IMG/VR virus record: IMGVR_UViG_3300030085_003019
Location: 1,508 to 31,514 of that record
Strand: one strand, 5' to 3'
Source of the DNA: a virus
DNA: 30,007 bases
Of this stretch, positions 12,001 through 19,800 are shown in pieces (within the stretch, counting starts at the first letter, position 1; every line of letters begins with the position of its first letter). A program made the position numbers and the translations under genes. A model generated the notes under the pieces. The model was not told where the DNA came from, ran no database searches, and worked only from the letters and a program-made list of their open reading frames with translations.

Positions 12001-12288
12001 AATGTATACGAAGCAGTTTCTGTTTCGATTGCAACAACAGAGGCAGTTGGATTTGGAACTACACATGTTGCAAGAGTTGTTGTAAGTGTTGCAAGCACTG
12101 CTGGTATAACTGGTTATGGACATAGCGAATTCTTTGGTAAGTTTAGTTGGGGTAGACTTCAAACCTTTACCAGATCTGGTATTGCTAAGACCTTTACTCC
12201 AACTCTTAATAATGGTGTTACAGGAATTACAACTGGTCCTGTTATCATTAGAAGAACACCACTCAAATCGGTTGGATATTTAACATAA
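1..12288 (+). CDS. Giant virion protein, probable baseplate/tail component in the T4 gene 7 position (YHYH-type domain)
   Basis: This 4095-residue protein lies directly upstream of gp8, where T4 has gene 7 (about 1030 residues), so a baseplate-wedge or tail role is inferred from position. The N-terminus (MLEKRVKIQSVVENQLP) resembles the usual start of cyanophage homologues, so the ATG at base 1 is probably the true start, though its ribosome site lies outside the window. Visible parts: an NDEIISYTG...CIRGFSGITSYH module (residues about 77-135); a conserved FYKSKGTSDGFEILFRALY block (about 193-212); GxGY beta repeats (about 750-1200, 3378-3500, 3817-3904); a YHYH-like domain (about 1281-1393); a conserved DSDYYQHFSYSLKS...HPGGFKKFSDL block (about 2482-2520); and an LNNIIQEPGVAYQF block (about 3635-3650). 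At least six HxxxxGDxVxY...KLA modules lie between. There is no signal peptide or membrane segment. Homology to gp7 itself is not visible. Confidence 0.9.
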   Translation: MLEKRVKIQSVVENQLPIFLGAELEGASDLLKTYYKSQEYQGGPVNILENIDQYTKVGTYSSIVGFTTVTSNIDFDATTINVGDTSGWPDKYGLLKINDEIISYTGKTQTTFTGCIRGFSGITSYHSNNGPDELIFESSSAEEHVAADSVENLSSLFLEEFFRKLKAEYLPGLENASLYPGLNRSNFIKQATDFYKSKGTSDGFEILFRALYNDEVEVLKPQDNLFAPSDADYRKVLRLNAFPDPANLDITEKYLSGFITKNVYQEDKDGNITASGSVVASERIITDKGAYFQIDLDFVERKDSVVVGSIYGDFKITPQTKVLGNVAAGATFVDVESTIGFPENGELSIRFDNNDVGVVTYKSKNITQFLDLDGLIEGVLDKEEIFDTSRAYGVLDDGTEFDFRIKGSLGDYKIKATDLGTPYFKKGDIIKNQSLGYSKNNIVTDSLISNETSRFKIENAKILNQNQLGQNPNIISLYQIQTTENHNLNIGDSIQVITPTKLETSGVVNNILSSKVFDVSGLSGFDPDKGGEVRRLLTKVNSENDVVNSLPANVVKSFYDTNDSVYIASHSLPKYSDPINIKTGNVILTDNGKSATAPLILSGDTIDYVGHGFFTGDEVYYKPDEFVEYDASYGEPIAITTTRNLGDLQRGSYFVKKLDNDSFKLAESRANIFNSKFVDVTGIASNQILYPIDSYENQLDSSYGLRKVSRFIETPNEKAKTKSGHIGFLINGVDLHSYKSEDFCYYGNLTSVDVLSGGSDYDVINPPNIIITDSVGTGATATATVVGSLEEIEVTNSGYDFLEDPVINISGGNGTGAKAKANLRSEKTVAIVDASVGAGNISTATNVIGFSTYHRLRNGDAIVYNSNSQTAIGIGTTSGSQVRDAYLVNNSIYYVNVRSLSEITLHGHQSTALAGVSTINITTFGEGNHYFTTVAEKKILSSVTVESGGSGYTNNPIKLSSSGVSTSKNQINFINHGFSSGEVIQYRHEGTPISGLTTDQNYIVTRINSDSFKLSAAGIGTTSSTLNYNNNIFTKFDTVGSGGTHIFNYPDISVSITGNVGIATTNNLTFASSLTPKFRGTISKINLEKGGIGYGCSDILNFERQSLITFENGTGAQLQPVIEGSTIKEVFVLNGGKGYNSIPDLKITGSGKDAKLTPIITNGAITSITVNNSGVGFSTGTTFVDVIPNGLGAKAKVSIKSWNVNEFEKKRNLLGVDDAILRKSSNQYSKGSVASLTVPRGLREIIYSKNEDGSFNFGADTFDLIKDNNIEIPSKNHSPIIGWANDGHPIYGPYGYDQDTGGAIKALQSGYILDPSPERPTGFPDGFFIEDYKFESNGDLDEHNGRFGKTPDFPNGVYAYFAIISSGKADSDGSFKNYRQPQFPYVIGDTYNSVPTEFNIDRKNNQVDFNYEGEGLIRNTRPSKTSNLHGFNEYINDTTREVDQISTIESTTKGEITGYEIVSAGTSYKSGDVLHLDGDPQYGRQSRLSVGRVVGKKVVSLASSTISSENLELFVGGGLAIGYCTSPHNFENKNRVVISGLSTESFASLNGTQNIFNPQRLWRTNEFIDTPANTGLTTTIALNGPYDPLYVRENTIIGIGQSAENLEQLKVLNVDPLNSVMRVQRNQNGTVGTSYSTGTLALDIRGSFSFNVGVETFTSNPPTFQRYFDPSEVVGLGTTAVVGVGTTIAYHALNNIAPPHLQENTDYQPGTAHTSRIIPIKTILIPNHSFETGDKLTYSNGGGTSIEVSDGIGTFVLSDQSTVYAIKESTNLLGISTTKVGLGSTGSFVGLGSTAVQLAFTVAGLGVTHSFKRETSPITADANAHEATLTTEEAHGLTFNDPIRLVASPNKEQIVFVQYNDYNRRIVFDRKKFEPTGITSTTNSINIQNHNLVSGDKVIYSTGGTAPSGMADQKIYYAIRIDSNNLKLAANKVDAIGSNPTPISIGGTGSGEHFLSKVNPRVDVKKGNTVSFATTDSSLSIVASGSTFSAFDLKFYEDAGFNKEFKTSGTNREYEVSGIGTIGVTDPSAVNIRTNNLIPETLFYKFIPINIDISPTTKTELFIDTEQDSANTINLVNSVYQVYEYPTGIGTTTFKFNLTEKPERTSYGSSEGTFYYTHKSLNATGPIDTINIKNSNKNYLDLPGITSIGSTTGSGGLIRLSGNMGSINRTRKQSVGYDYPSDPTFKVIANTPEILRIEGLSSFDSVGITSGGNGYNIEPRIVVIDAITNKKIENVILEPKVKNGGISEIFIRENAKNLSDVAPSLITVNNPNGVGIDTVGFNTITKEVTLNLNTGFSTAGSFPFSVGGKVFVEGVGIASTGSGYNSPDYNFKFFEVTAIDANIGGIGSITYKLDSDVSNPGIYVTTRSAGRVIPFEDFPVFNPILKKNEFSFTEQIEATNKDEVKYGTVSGWDTKNKILKVNSTKEILVGDLIRGIGSGTFGTVSEKINVDSYYDITPVEEVVRGWDTDTGKLSINEQRLIDSDYYQHFSYSLKSKIAYDTWNEIVSSMAHPGGFKKFSDLQIESKDENNRPVGITSNTIELFVDLISEVETYCRYDFDFVSETSKFISGNFLSNQILTRNIPISDYEESVGNRVLSIDNFSGEFNNTPRATRFTVIDRFPIAGTRYRKYFALTFDTQFIDTRRMEIIELLIDNNGNGFIQEFGSVDGSDDLNGFFDFQVRGSEGELLFFPDKFDTNNYDVHGLVYNVDRDIHTAVGISTLVGITTVGDIIQLATRGSKINAGVTTTVNIYDIPLTNMDAGHKFMIQMTAGELHEVVNLNVLHDDTYGYDLQYGDMSNIDPSSTTATTGGICTFSSYVENNIYYINATPASGVTGTGITFNIFGQCFLGGVSTVGIATVELTTGDIRAQYQGISASASPGITTVATFGNESISEEGGHVLFHIEDVTNDKFELLEGIFMHDSNGEIYQTLFGAIETDNNSGHSGIGTISAIKDGDKYNVVYVPPASTEVRVKTVTTSASQTKGGVEGLFELDLVDTKISSFEGSYTNTNADVRRAFGLFHGGDPIFFQDFDSTDSLIVDTDNDLITLPNHFFSSGERLKYNPTGSGTTSSVGIATTTISGYGSTDKLPEYVYAIKVDDKSIRLAGSPEDALASNVGNYLDLTTVGIGTSHTFTSQDQNTKCIIAVDNNIQDPVIPGNVEHTLVEQMSFGGETLRISGITSIFGGDLLKVEDEFMRVKQVGFGSTNVLVVQRAWMGTGLSTHPNGAQIEKYEGSYNIVDNTINFYTAPNGLKPAEGTDPDDLDYTGIQTTAVFQGRAFLRNGVVGATTHTYATNFLFDSVSQELTGVGKTFTIKENDVNVSGFSTSHALILINDIAQIPSQDARINDFEFTENAGITSIVFSGFAASVTNDVNTGSVPVGGVIVSVGSTQGFGYQPLVAAGGTAIVSGFGTISSISIGNSGSGYRTGIATYNGVVQELTYNVGLRTADIDTVEVTAIGTATVVNGNVTGVSITPTENPGTGYTFSNPPIVVFDQPIPYTRIPLIYHPDSPGSQIGTNAFVDVQVSLGSSVLNFDIINTGYGYKVGEILTIPKGGITGIPTDSTVGAGFSDFRIDINRVDSDKMTGWRFGDLDVFDKLDTFFDGQTRVFTMRKNGTPTSIRAAKGSLIDVKQTLLVFLNNIIQEPGVAYQFDGGSNITFIEPPKVGDTCAILFYRGTGGVDVISRDIIETIKTGDTVKINANDSQNKLVFDQNRRFVSGIATADTFNTSSYDGPGLTTDVTIQRPMTWCKQQEDLFLNNKAITKDRTLYEANILPKTNIIKAVGLGSTEIWTTGVFPLFDSYAEALPEVKQTVQIINQDTKIAAAATAIISGFGTVSSISVTNSGLGYTVAPLVSIANSVGFGSATRATATASITGTAVTSISVSSAGAGYTFSNPPVVLLTPPNFDKEEIKNVDYSGDFGIISGVGTTSIGVATTGLIFDLLIPDGSPLRSTSVMGPGAARTISNIATGYPFVVFDSNIGQGVTSLDLGGATLGIGSTCLDNVYEAVSVSIATTEAVGFGTTHVARVVVSVASTAGITGYGHSEFFGKFSWGRLQTFTRSGIAKTFTPTLNNGVTGITTGPVIIRRTPLKSVGYLT
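2248..2478 (+). repeat. GxGY-type beta repeat, two tandem units (giant tail protein)
   Basis: Two units of the pattern (hydrophobic strand)-x-x-G-G/S-x-Y-x-x-x-x-P-x-(hydrophobic strand)-G-G-A-x-A-x-A. The first reads VLSGGSDYDVINPPNIIIT followed by GTGATATATV. The second reads VTNSGYDFLEDPVINIS followed by GTGAKAKANL. The alternating strands and glycine turns suggest a stacked beta solenoid or small beta-prism units. The fold is inferred. Confidence 0.75.
3244..3606 (+). repeat. GxGY-type beta repeat, three units (giant tail protein)
   Basis: Three consecutive units: LEKGGIGYGCSDILNF with GTGAQLQPVI; VLNGGKGYNSIPDLKI with GKDAKLTPII; VNNSGVGFSTGTTFVDV with GLGAKAKVSI. They follow the same pattern as the repeat at 2248-2478, and a lone unit (VESGGSGYTNNPIKL) lies at about 2815-2880. 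Confidence 0.75.
3838..4179 (+). other. YHYH-type domain inside the giant tail protein
   Basis: Residues about 1280-1393 carry IGWANDGHPIYGPYGY, then a DLDEHNGRFGKTPDFPNGVYAYFAI block and a closing PQFPYVIGDTY. This is the order of motifs I know from YHYH-family proteins, which are mostly bacterial secreted or surface proteins and also occur in cyanophage virion proteins. The biochemical role of the family is not known to me. The histidine and tyrosine residues suggest ligand or metal binding, but that is inference. Confidence 0.7.
10132..10500 (+). repeat. GxGY-type beta repeat, C-terminal cluster 1 (giant tail protein)
   Basis: Three units: TQGFGYQPLVAAGGTAIV; TISSISIGNSGSGYRTG; and ENPGTGYTFSNPPIVVF. 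The second is nearly the same as a unit in the gp14 extension (ISAISIGNSGFGY). The third matches a unit 1.2 kb downstream in the same protein (AGAGYTFSNPPVVLL). Confidence 0.75.
11449..11712 (+). repeat. GxGY-type beta repeat, C-terminal cluster 2 (giant tail protein)
   Basis: Two units: VSSISVTNSGLGYTVAPLV with ATRATATASI, and ISVSSAGAGYTFSNPPVVLL. The ISGFG-T-[IV]-SSIS leader shared with the cluster at 10132-10500 suggests internal duplication of this unit within the gene. Confidence 0.75.
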
Positions 12289-12291
12289 ATA
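12284..12291 (+). promoter_or_regulatory. T4-like late promoter motif CATAAATA before gp8
   Basis: CATAAATA matches the T4/cyanophage late -10 element (NATAAATA). The stop codon of the upstream gene (TAA, 12286-12288) lies inside it and the gp8 ATG is 16 bases past its end. The bases from the second position onward, ATAAATAACTAAAAAAGTT (12285-12303), recur exactly at 27319-27337. No clear Shine-Dalgarno sequence precedes the ATG. Transcription start is not shown by sequence alone. Confidence 0.65.
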
Positions 12292-12307
12292 ACTAAAAAA
12301 GTTCAAA

Positions 12308-13855
12308 ATGTCTGCGATTATAACTGAACAGTTTCGTATCCTCAGCGCGGAGAACTTCCGCGCTGGACTTGCGTCTACTGGTAGTTCGTATTATACCTGG
12401 ATTGGTTTACCAAATGCGACTGAGTTAGACGCAAGTTGGAACACCAGTCCCCCGGCACCAGTTGATTCTCTGAGTGAAGAGAATCGACATTGGGATACGA
12501 TGATCGCAATGAAAAAGATCAATCCTTCTGAGGTAAAAAGGGTTGTAGAAAAATACACATGGGCATCTGGTGAAAAGTATGACATGTATCGTCATGATTA
12601 TAGTAGAAATAATTTAGCACCGGTTTCTAAATCTACTACTCTTTATAGTGCAAAGTATTATGTAATTAACAGAGATTATAGAGTTTACATTTGCCTCAAC
12701 AATGGCATTTCACCAGAAAACCCATCTGGTAAACCATCTTTGGATGAACCTCTATTTACCGATTTAGAACCAAGAGCAGCTGGTAGCAGTGGTGATGGTT
12801 ATGTTTGGAAATATCTTTACACTTTAACTCCAACAGATATTCTTAGATTTGACTCTACTAATTTTATTCCTGTTCCTACTGGTTGGCAAGGAGACTCTAC
12901 CAACGCAGCAGTTAGAGATAATGCAGCAACTAGTGGGCAATTAAAAATTGTAACCATCTCTAATAGAGGAACTGGTTATGGAACAGCAACCACATATTCT
13001 AATGTTGATATTCTTGGTGATGGTGATGGAGCAAAGGCAAGTGTTACGATCAATGCTGATGGTAAAATTCAATCAGTAGATATTTCAAATGGTGGTTCTG
13101 GATACTCTTTCGGAACTCTTGATTTAGACGGAGCAGGAATTACAAATTCTGCATCTAGCACCGATGCTGTGACAAGTGTGGTTATCCCACCTCGTGGTGG
13201 ACATGGTTCTGATATCTACGAGGAACTTGGAACTAGAAAGGTGATGATTTATTCTCGCCTTGAAAATGACAGTGCAAATCCCGATTTTATTACTGGAAAT
13301 GAGTTTGCAAGAATTGGTGTGGTAAAAGACCCATTAGTATATGGATCTACGAGTAGACTATCCTTAGAAAAAGCGAGTGCGACATATGCTTTAAAGGTAA
13401 CAGCAGACCAGTTAAATTTAATTGATTTTCAAGAAGACGATATTATCACACAAACTGTTGGTGTTGGATCTACCGCCATTGGTAGAGTTGTTTCTTGGGA
13501 TGCAAACACTGGTGTATTGAAATATTGGCAGGATAGCAGAGTTGCAACATCATCGACAGTTGGTACTGCACCTCTCTATGGATATAAACTGTTGAGATTC
13601 CAAAATACTTTGACCAACGGTGGATCATTTAATATTGCCGGAGGAACTGGAACAGTTGCCATTGATACTTCATTCTCAGGTATCTCTACCGTTCTAAATA
13701 ATAGGACCTACTTCCTAGGCCAAACGTTTGACAAAGGAACCTCAACTCCTGAGGTACAACCTCAAAGCGGACACATCATTTATGTTGATAATAGACCGTC
13801 CGTTTTAAGATCGTCAAACCAAAAAGAAGATATTAAAATTGTTTTAGAATTCTAA
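12308..13855 (+). CDS. 8: Baseplate wedge protein gp8
   Basis: This is the homologue of T4 gp8, a baseplate wedge subunit that dimerises and binds gp7, gp6 and gp10. Family signs are an N-terminal TEQFRILSAENFRAGL, the central GDGYVWKYLYTLTPTDILRF (T4 has GDGYVWEYLFEIPPDVSINR), and a C-terminal SGHIIYVDNRPSV...EDIKIVLEF matching T4 SGEMIYMENRPPI...EEINILFTF. The protein is 515 residues against 334 in T4. The excess is central: two GxGY beta units (about residues 212-278) and a block around DDIITQTVGVGSTAIGRVVSWD (about 378-400). It follows the giant gene after 19 bases containing a late promoter motif and ends 4 bases before the next gene. Identification is secure. Confidence 0.95.
   Translation: MSAIITEQFRILSAENFRAGLASTGSSYYTWIGLPNATELDASWNTSPPAPVDSLSEENRHWDTMIAMKKINPSEVKRVVEKYTWASGEKYDMYRHDYSRNNLAPVSKSTTLYSAKYYVINRDYRVYICLNNGISPENPSGKPSLDEPLFTDLEPRAAGSSGDGYVWKYLYTLTPTDILRFDSTNFIPVPTGWQGDSTNAAVRDNAATSGQLKIVTISNRGTGYGTATTYSNVDILGDGDGAKASVTINADGKIQSVDISNGGSGYSFGTLDLDGAGITNSASSTDAVTSVVIPPRGGHGSDIYEELGTRKVMIYSRLENDSANPDFITGNEFARIGVVKDPLVYGSTSRLSLEKASATYALKVTADQLNLIDFQEDDIITQTVGVGSTAIGRVVSWDANTGVLKYWQDSRVATSSTVGTAPLYGYKLLRFQNTLTNGGSFNIAGGTGTVAIDTSFSGISTVLNNRTYFLGQTFDKGTSTPEVQPQSGHIIYVDNRPSVLRSSNQKEDIKIVLEF
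12941..13141 (+). repeat. GxGY-type beta repeat pair inserted in gp8
   Basis: Two units, VTISNRGTGYGTATTYSNV with GDGAKASVTI and VDISNGGSGYSFGTLDL. They lie between the two gp8 parts recognisable in T4. T4 gp8 has no such repeat, and the pattern matches units in the giant tail protein, the DUF4815 protein and gp14. Confidence 0.75.
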
Positions 13856-13859
13856 GAAG

Positions 13860-16800
13860 ATGCCCCAGGAAACTAATCTCAATGTCACTCCATATTATGA
13901 TGACTTTGATCCAGCCAGTAATTTTCACAGGGTTCTTTTTAAACCAGGAACTCCTGTTCAGGCAAGGGAATTAACTGGATTACAGTCAATTCTTCAAAAC
14001 CAGATTGAAAAATTTGGTACGCATTTTTTCAAAGAAGGTGCGAAAGTAATTCCTGGGCAACTTTCATATCAAGATCTTTTCACTGGCATTTGTATTGATT
14101 CGGATTTTGCTGGTCTCCCGGTCAGTCTATATGTAGATCAGTTAGTTGGTAAGAAATTTAGAGGGCAAGATTCTGGTATTGAGGCAAGAGTTGATTTTGT
14201 CTTACGTGCCAATGATTCTGAATTAAATTTAGATACTTTATATTTTACAATCACTAAGTCTGGATCTGATCTTTCTACTGGTGATTTTGTTGAGGGAGAG
14301 GATCTAATTCTGTTAGATTCTTTGTCATATGGGAATACTGTAATTTCTGCAAATCAAGGATTTGCAAGAGCAGTTTCTACTGACTGTAATATTACTGGTT
14401 CTGCTGCTAATATTCAAGAGGGTGTATATTTTTTAAGAGGTAACTTTGTAACGGTTAGTCCTCAAACCATTTTATTGCAACAATATCAGTCAATGCCAAC
14501 TGTTAAGGTTGGTTTGTCTGTAATTGAAGAAATTATCAATTCGGATGAAGATCCATCTCTTAATGATAATGCTCAGGGTTATAGTAATTATTCTGCACCT
14601 GGCGCAGATAGATTAAAAATTACTGCTCTTCTAACTTCAAAACTGATCAGCGATAATGATGATCCAGATTTTGTTGAATTGATGAGAATTCAAGATGGTG
14701 AACTTGAAACCTTTGTAAAAAATACTGACTACAACTTCATCAAAGCAGAGTTTGCAAGAAGAACTCATGATGAGTCTGGTGACTACTATATTCAACCATT
14801 TGGTCTTTCTATCAAAAATACCCTCAATAACTATCTGGGTAATGATGGTCTGTATAATGAAGGGGAACTGACATATCAGGCAAATACTCCATCTGATAAT
14901 TTAATGGAGTATGTTATTTCTTCTGGTAAGGCATACGTTAGAGGATTTGAAGTAGAGAAGCAGACTGATACTGTAATTGATATTGATAAACCAAGAACTA
15001 CTAGACAAGTATTTCAAGAGGCAGTTCCTCTTTCTGTTGGACCAAAACTAACGATCAATAATCTCCATGGTTCGCCTGTTGTAGGATTTGGCACAACCAT
15101 TGCTGCTATTCTGAGAGACGAAAGAGTTGGTGTTGGATCAACTGTTGCTGCTGGTAGTGCCATTGGCGAATGTAGAATCTATGACTATAACTTAGAGTCT
15201 CAGGTCTTTAAAGGTCCAGAATCTGAGTATACTCTCAGACTTTTTGATATTTCTCCATACACTAAGTTAGAAATTACTCAACCATTTACGTCTCTGAGAG
15301 CAGGAGCTTTCCTCTCTGGACAATATAGTGGCGCTTCTGGATTTGTTGTTGATGATGCGTCTGGAAGTTCCACATTTAGTCTCAGACAGGTTAGAGGATC
15401 TTTCCACAAAGGAGAAAAGATTGCAGTTGATGGTATTAATTATAACACCACTGTTGCGATTACGACCAACTACGATATTTCAAAAACAAAGTCCATTTAT
15501 CAGGGCACCACTGTTGGTATTCAAACCTTCAACGCTGATCTCAAATTAACGACTAAGAGAAAGTTTGGAACACCATTTACCATCAGTGGTAGAGGTGGTA
15601 GTAGTGCTGATACACTCCCCGCAGGTTTTAGCACAATTACCGCTGAGCAAGGAACCTTCGTAGGCATTGTTACTACGAATGATCTTGTCAGATTTATTTC
15701 CACTGACAGTGCTATTTCTGATCCTGTTGTGCTGAGGGTTCATAGCATCAACAATACTGCCTCTGAGATGACTCTGGCAGGCATTCAGACGGTATCTAAT
15801 GTCTTTGAGGGTGCTCCTCCACAAAACGTACAACAAATCACTGATCTTGAAGTTGTATCCGGCGATTTAATCAATGTAGAAGATAATACGTTCTTCACCA
15901 CTCTTGGTGTTGAAAATATTGATAATGTAGATCTTGGTACAGCAAATATTGTAATTAAGAGAGTATTTACTAATGTTTCTTCTGCTTCAAGCACTCTCAC
16001 ATTAGAAACTGCTCCTGCTAATGAGGCATATCTCCCATTTGACGAGGAGAGGTATCATGTTGCATATTCTGATGGCACCATTCAACCTCTTACCGAGGAC
16101 ATGGTTACACTTGCAACTAATGCAAAAACAGTAACCATTGCTGGTCTTGATCGCGAAGAAGAAACAAATATTAGAGTATTTGCTACTCTTAACAAAAATA
16201 GAGTTCGTGAAAAATTAAAGAGACTCAACAATGTTTCTTCTGTTCTGGTTACCAGATCTAGCGATGCCTCATCTGGAATCGGAACCACTACTTTGAATGA
16301 TGGTCTTACTTACAGTAATGTATATGGAACCAGAGTTCAGGACAAAGAAATTTCTCTGAACAAACCAGATGTTCTAAGAGTTCTTGGTATTTTTGAATCG
16401 GATGATCAAAATGATCCGAATTTGCCAACAGTGACTCTTACGACCATGAGTGGTCCAAATCAAACAACTTCCGACTTTATTATTGGCGAAAAGTTAATCG
16501 GTGAAGATAGTAAAGCAGTTGCAAGAGTTGTCTCAGCAGTTTCTGGAACAGTATTAGAGGTAGTATATCTCAATAACAAGGTTTTCACACTTAGCGAAAG
16601 GTTAAGTGGAAAGACTTCATCTGTTGGAGCAATAGTAGCTGACATTGGTCAGGCAGATAAGAACGTCACTGAGGACTATTCTCTTGATAATGGACAAAGA
16701 AATTCTTTCTATGATTATGGAAGAATTGTAAGAAAGAAGGGAAGAGAAAATGCTAATAGAAAACTTAGAGTAATTTTCCAAAATTATGCAGTTGATGCTT

Positions 16801-19800
16801 CTGATACTGGTGATATCTTCACATCTGAAAGTTATGATAATGAACTGTATAGTAATGATATTCCATCTTTTGAAGGTGTAAGAAATACGGATATTCTTGA
16901 TATTCGACCAAGAGTTAGTGATTACAGCACATCATCTACTACATCTCCATTTGATTTTGCTTCCAGAAACTTCACTGGTAGTGGTCAATCAGTTCCAAAT
17001 ATTTTGGTTTCTGATGAGAATATCGTCATTAACTATGAATACTATCTTGGTCGTATTGACAGAGTGTTCTTAGATGCGTTTGGTAAGTTTAACGTTGTTA
17101 ATGGTGTACCAGCAGTTAACCCTCAATTGCCACCTGCTCTGGATGATAATTTAGAGGTTGCCACAATTAAACTTCCCCCCTACATGTTCTCTATTGATAG
17201 CGCATCTATCAAGAGAGTTGAGCATAAGAGATACACCATGAAAGATATTGGTGATCTTGATAATAGAATTACTAATCTTGAATATTATACCGCACTTTCT
17301 CTGTTAGAAAAAGAAACTGAGGCACTTACGATTCAAGATGCCAAAGGTCTTGACAGATTTAAGAGTGGTTTCTTTGTTGATAATTTTAAAACTCACCAAA
17401 TTCAAGATCAATCAAACGAAGACTTTGATTGCTCAATTGACACTTACAATGGTGAATTAAGACCACCTCACTATACCACTGCTATTGATCTTGTCTTAGC
17501 AACCGCAGCAGTGACTGGAATTGGTGCGTCTTTACCAGATACATTAGACAATCGTTTCAATACTCAATTAACTGATCCAAATCTTAGAAAGACTGGTGAT
17601 GTCATCACTCTCAACTATGCAGACTTGGTTTTCATGCAAAACCTGTTTGCATCTCGTGTTGAATCCGTCAACCCATTCCTTGTAACTAATTGGACTGGTA
17701 GACTTCATCTCTATCCATCATCTGACAACTGGGCTGATCAGAAGGTTATTAAAACAGCAGAGTTTGATGTAAATGGTCCCGATTTTGTTGCCTCAACTCA
17801 AAAACTTGGTATTGAAGAAGCAAAAGGATTTGCTGAAATTGAATGGGGTTCTTGGGTAGATAGCATCATTGGTAGAGAAACTAGAACTGCTGATAATACT
17901 GTTGTTACCAGCACAACTAAGCAACTCAACGCAACTGATGATATTAAGACAACCACTACCCAAGTTGTAAGAACAACTTCTGATGTACAACTTCACAAAC
18001 AAGTTAGAGATGGTGTTGCTATCAGGACATCTCCCCACATTGAGAAGAAAACAGTTGGTAGTAGAGTTCTGAATAGATCTGTTATTACGCATATGAGATC
18101 GCGTAATATTGAATTTAAGGGAACTAGACTCAGACCAAGAACTCAGGTATTCCCGATTCTGGATAATGTCAATATGATTGACTTCACAGCACCAAAACTG
18201 CTTGAAGTCGCTATGACATCTGGAACATTTGAGGTTGGAGAGACCGTTGTTGGTACAATGTCCAGAGCAGAGTCTGGAATTAATCCAACGCCTGATGAAT
18301 CAACTCCAACGTTTAAGTTTAGATTAGCGGAAGCAAATCATAAGACTGGACCTTTTGATGATCCAACAGCAACTTATGACTTAAATCCGTATAATAACGA
18401 CGAAACTCTTCCAGATGATTACTCATCAGTCTCATCTGTATTGAATGTTGATACTACATCTCTTGCATCGAAAGTTAATGGAGATTTCTTCGGATATCCT
18501 CGTAGAGGAATGATCCTTAAAGGTCTTACTAGTGGAGCACAAGCTACCGTAGATGACATTAGATTAGTCACCGACGAAGTAGGTTTTGTTGTTGGTTGCA
18601 TCTTTGTTCCAGATCCATCTAAGGCAACTAACCCAAGATTCTTAACTGGCAGTAAGATTGTCAAACTTACTTCAATTCCAAATACAAACTTCGTTTCCTC
18701 CCTGAACCAAACGTCAGCAGAAACTACTTTCCAGGCAAGTGGTTTACTTGAATTTACAGAAGAAACAGTTCTTTCGGTAAGATCAACTGCACTCCATCAG
18801 TCTATTTTCCAAGAAACTACAAATTCTGAAACTATTCTCGGTTCTTCGGATGCAGTTATTAGTGAAGTTAGTGAAGATACGATCCTTAGAAATGTAAGAC
18901 AGAGACCTAGTGCAAACTGTGATGCACGTTATGTTGCATACACTGTTGCTATCAATAACGGATACAGTTCTTACACTGCATATGCACGTGCAGTTGATGA
19001 CTATGGGAAAGGTCTAATCTACAATACTGCTGTTCTTTTAACAAGACCTGGTGCTCCCACTGAATGTGGTGGATCTGGTGGTGGTAGATCTCCTAGGAGA
19101 AGTCCAAGTAGAAGAAGAGGTGGTGGCAGAAGAAGAAGATACAGAGGAAGAGGAAGAATACAAAGTAGAAGAGGAGGAAGAATCTGGAACTTTGATGGTG
19201 CTGGTAGACTGATTGCTACCAGAAATCTTTCCAGAACCAGAACCCTCTACACTTCTAGAAGAAACAGTGGTAGAAGTGGAAGATCTTACGCCAGAAAGGG
19301 TGTAACCAGACATGGACCCACCGGACGTGGTGGTGGAAGAAGTCGCGGTGGAGGCGGCGGCGGAAGACGCAGTGGCGGCGGTGGTGGTCGCTCAGGTGGC
19401 GGCGGAAGAACTTGGAACTTTGATAGAAGCGGTAATCTGATTCCAACCGGTCAACTTGGTAACACAAGAACTGCTAGTACGAGAAGATGTAAGAGTGGAA
19501 GAGATCCTCTGGCACAATCCTTCTTTGTCAACTCCGCTGATGGCATGTTTGTCACCGCCATTGAGGCATACTTCCAAGTCAAAGATACTACTCTGCCTGT
19601 GACAATGCAGATTAGAACTATGAGGGATGGCACACCAACTACTACGATCCTCCCATTTGGTGAAGTTGATCTGATGCCATCTCAGGTTAATATTTCTGAT
19701 GATGCATCAGTGGCGACTAAGTTTACTTTCCCATCACCAGTATATCTCAAAGGTAATACTGAATATGCATTCGTCCTTCTTGCGGATACTCCTGAATATG

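Noticed and set aside
13693-13700. TCTAAATA inside gp8 as a late promoter for the DUF4815 gene
   Set aside because: It is about 160 bases upstream of that gene, inside conserved gp8 sequence (VLNNRT), and such AT-rich octamers are expected by chance in a window of this composition.
19061-19500. Recent gene transfer of an RGG/SR protein from a eukaryote
   Set aside because: The stretch is in frame inside a conserved phage protein, its two WNFD units show local duplication, and low-complexity Gly/Arg sequence arises readily by codon-repeat expansion.
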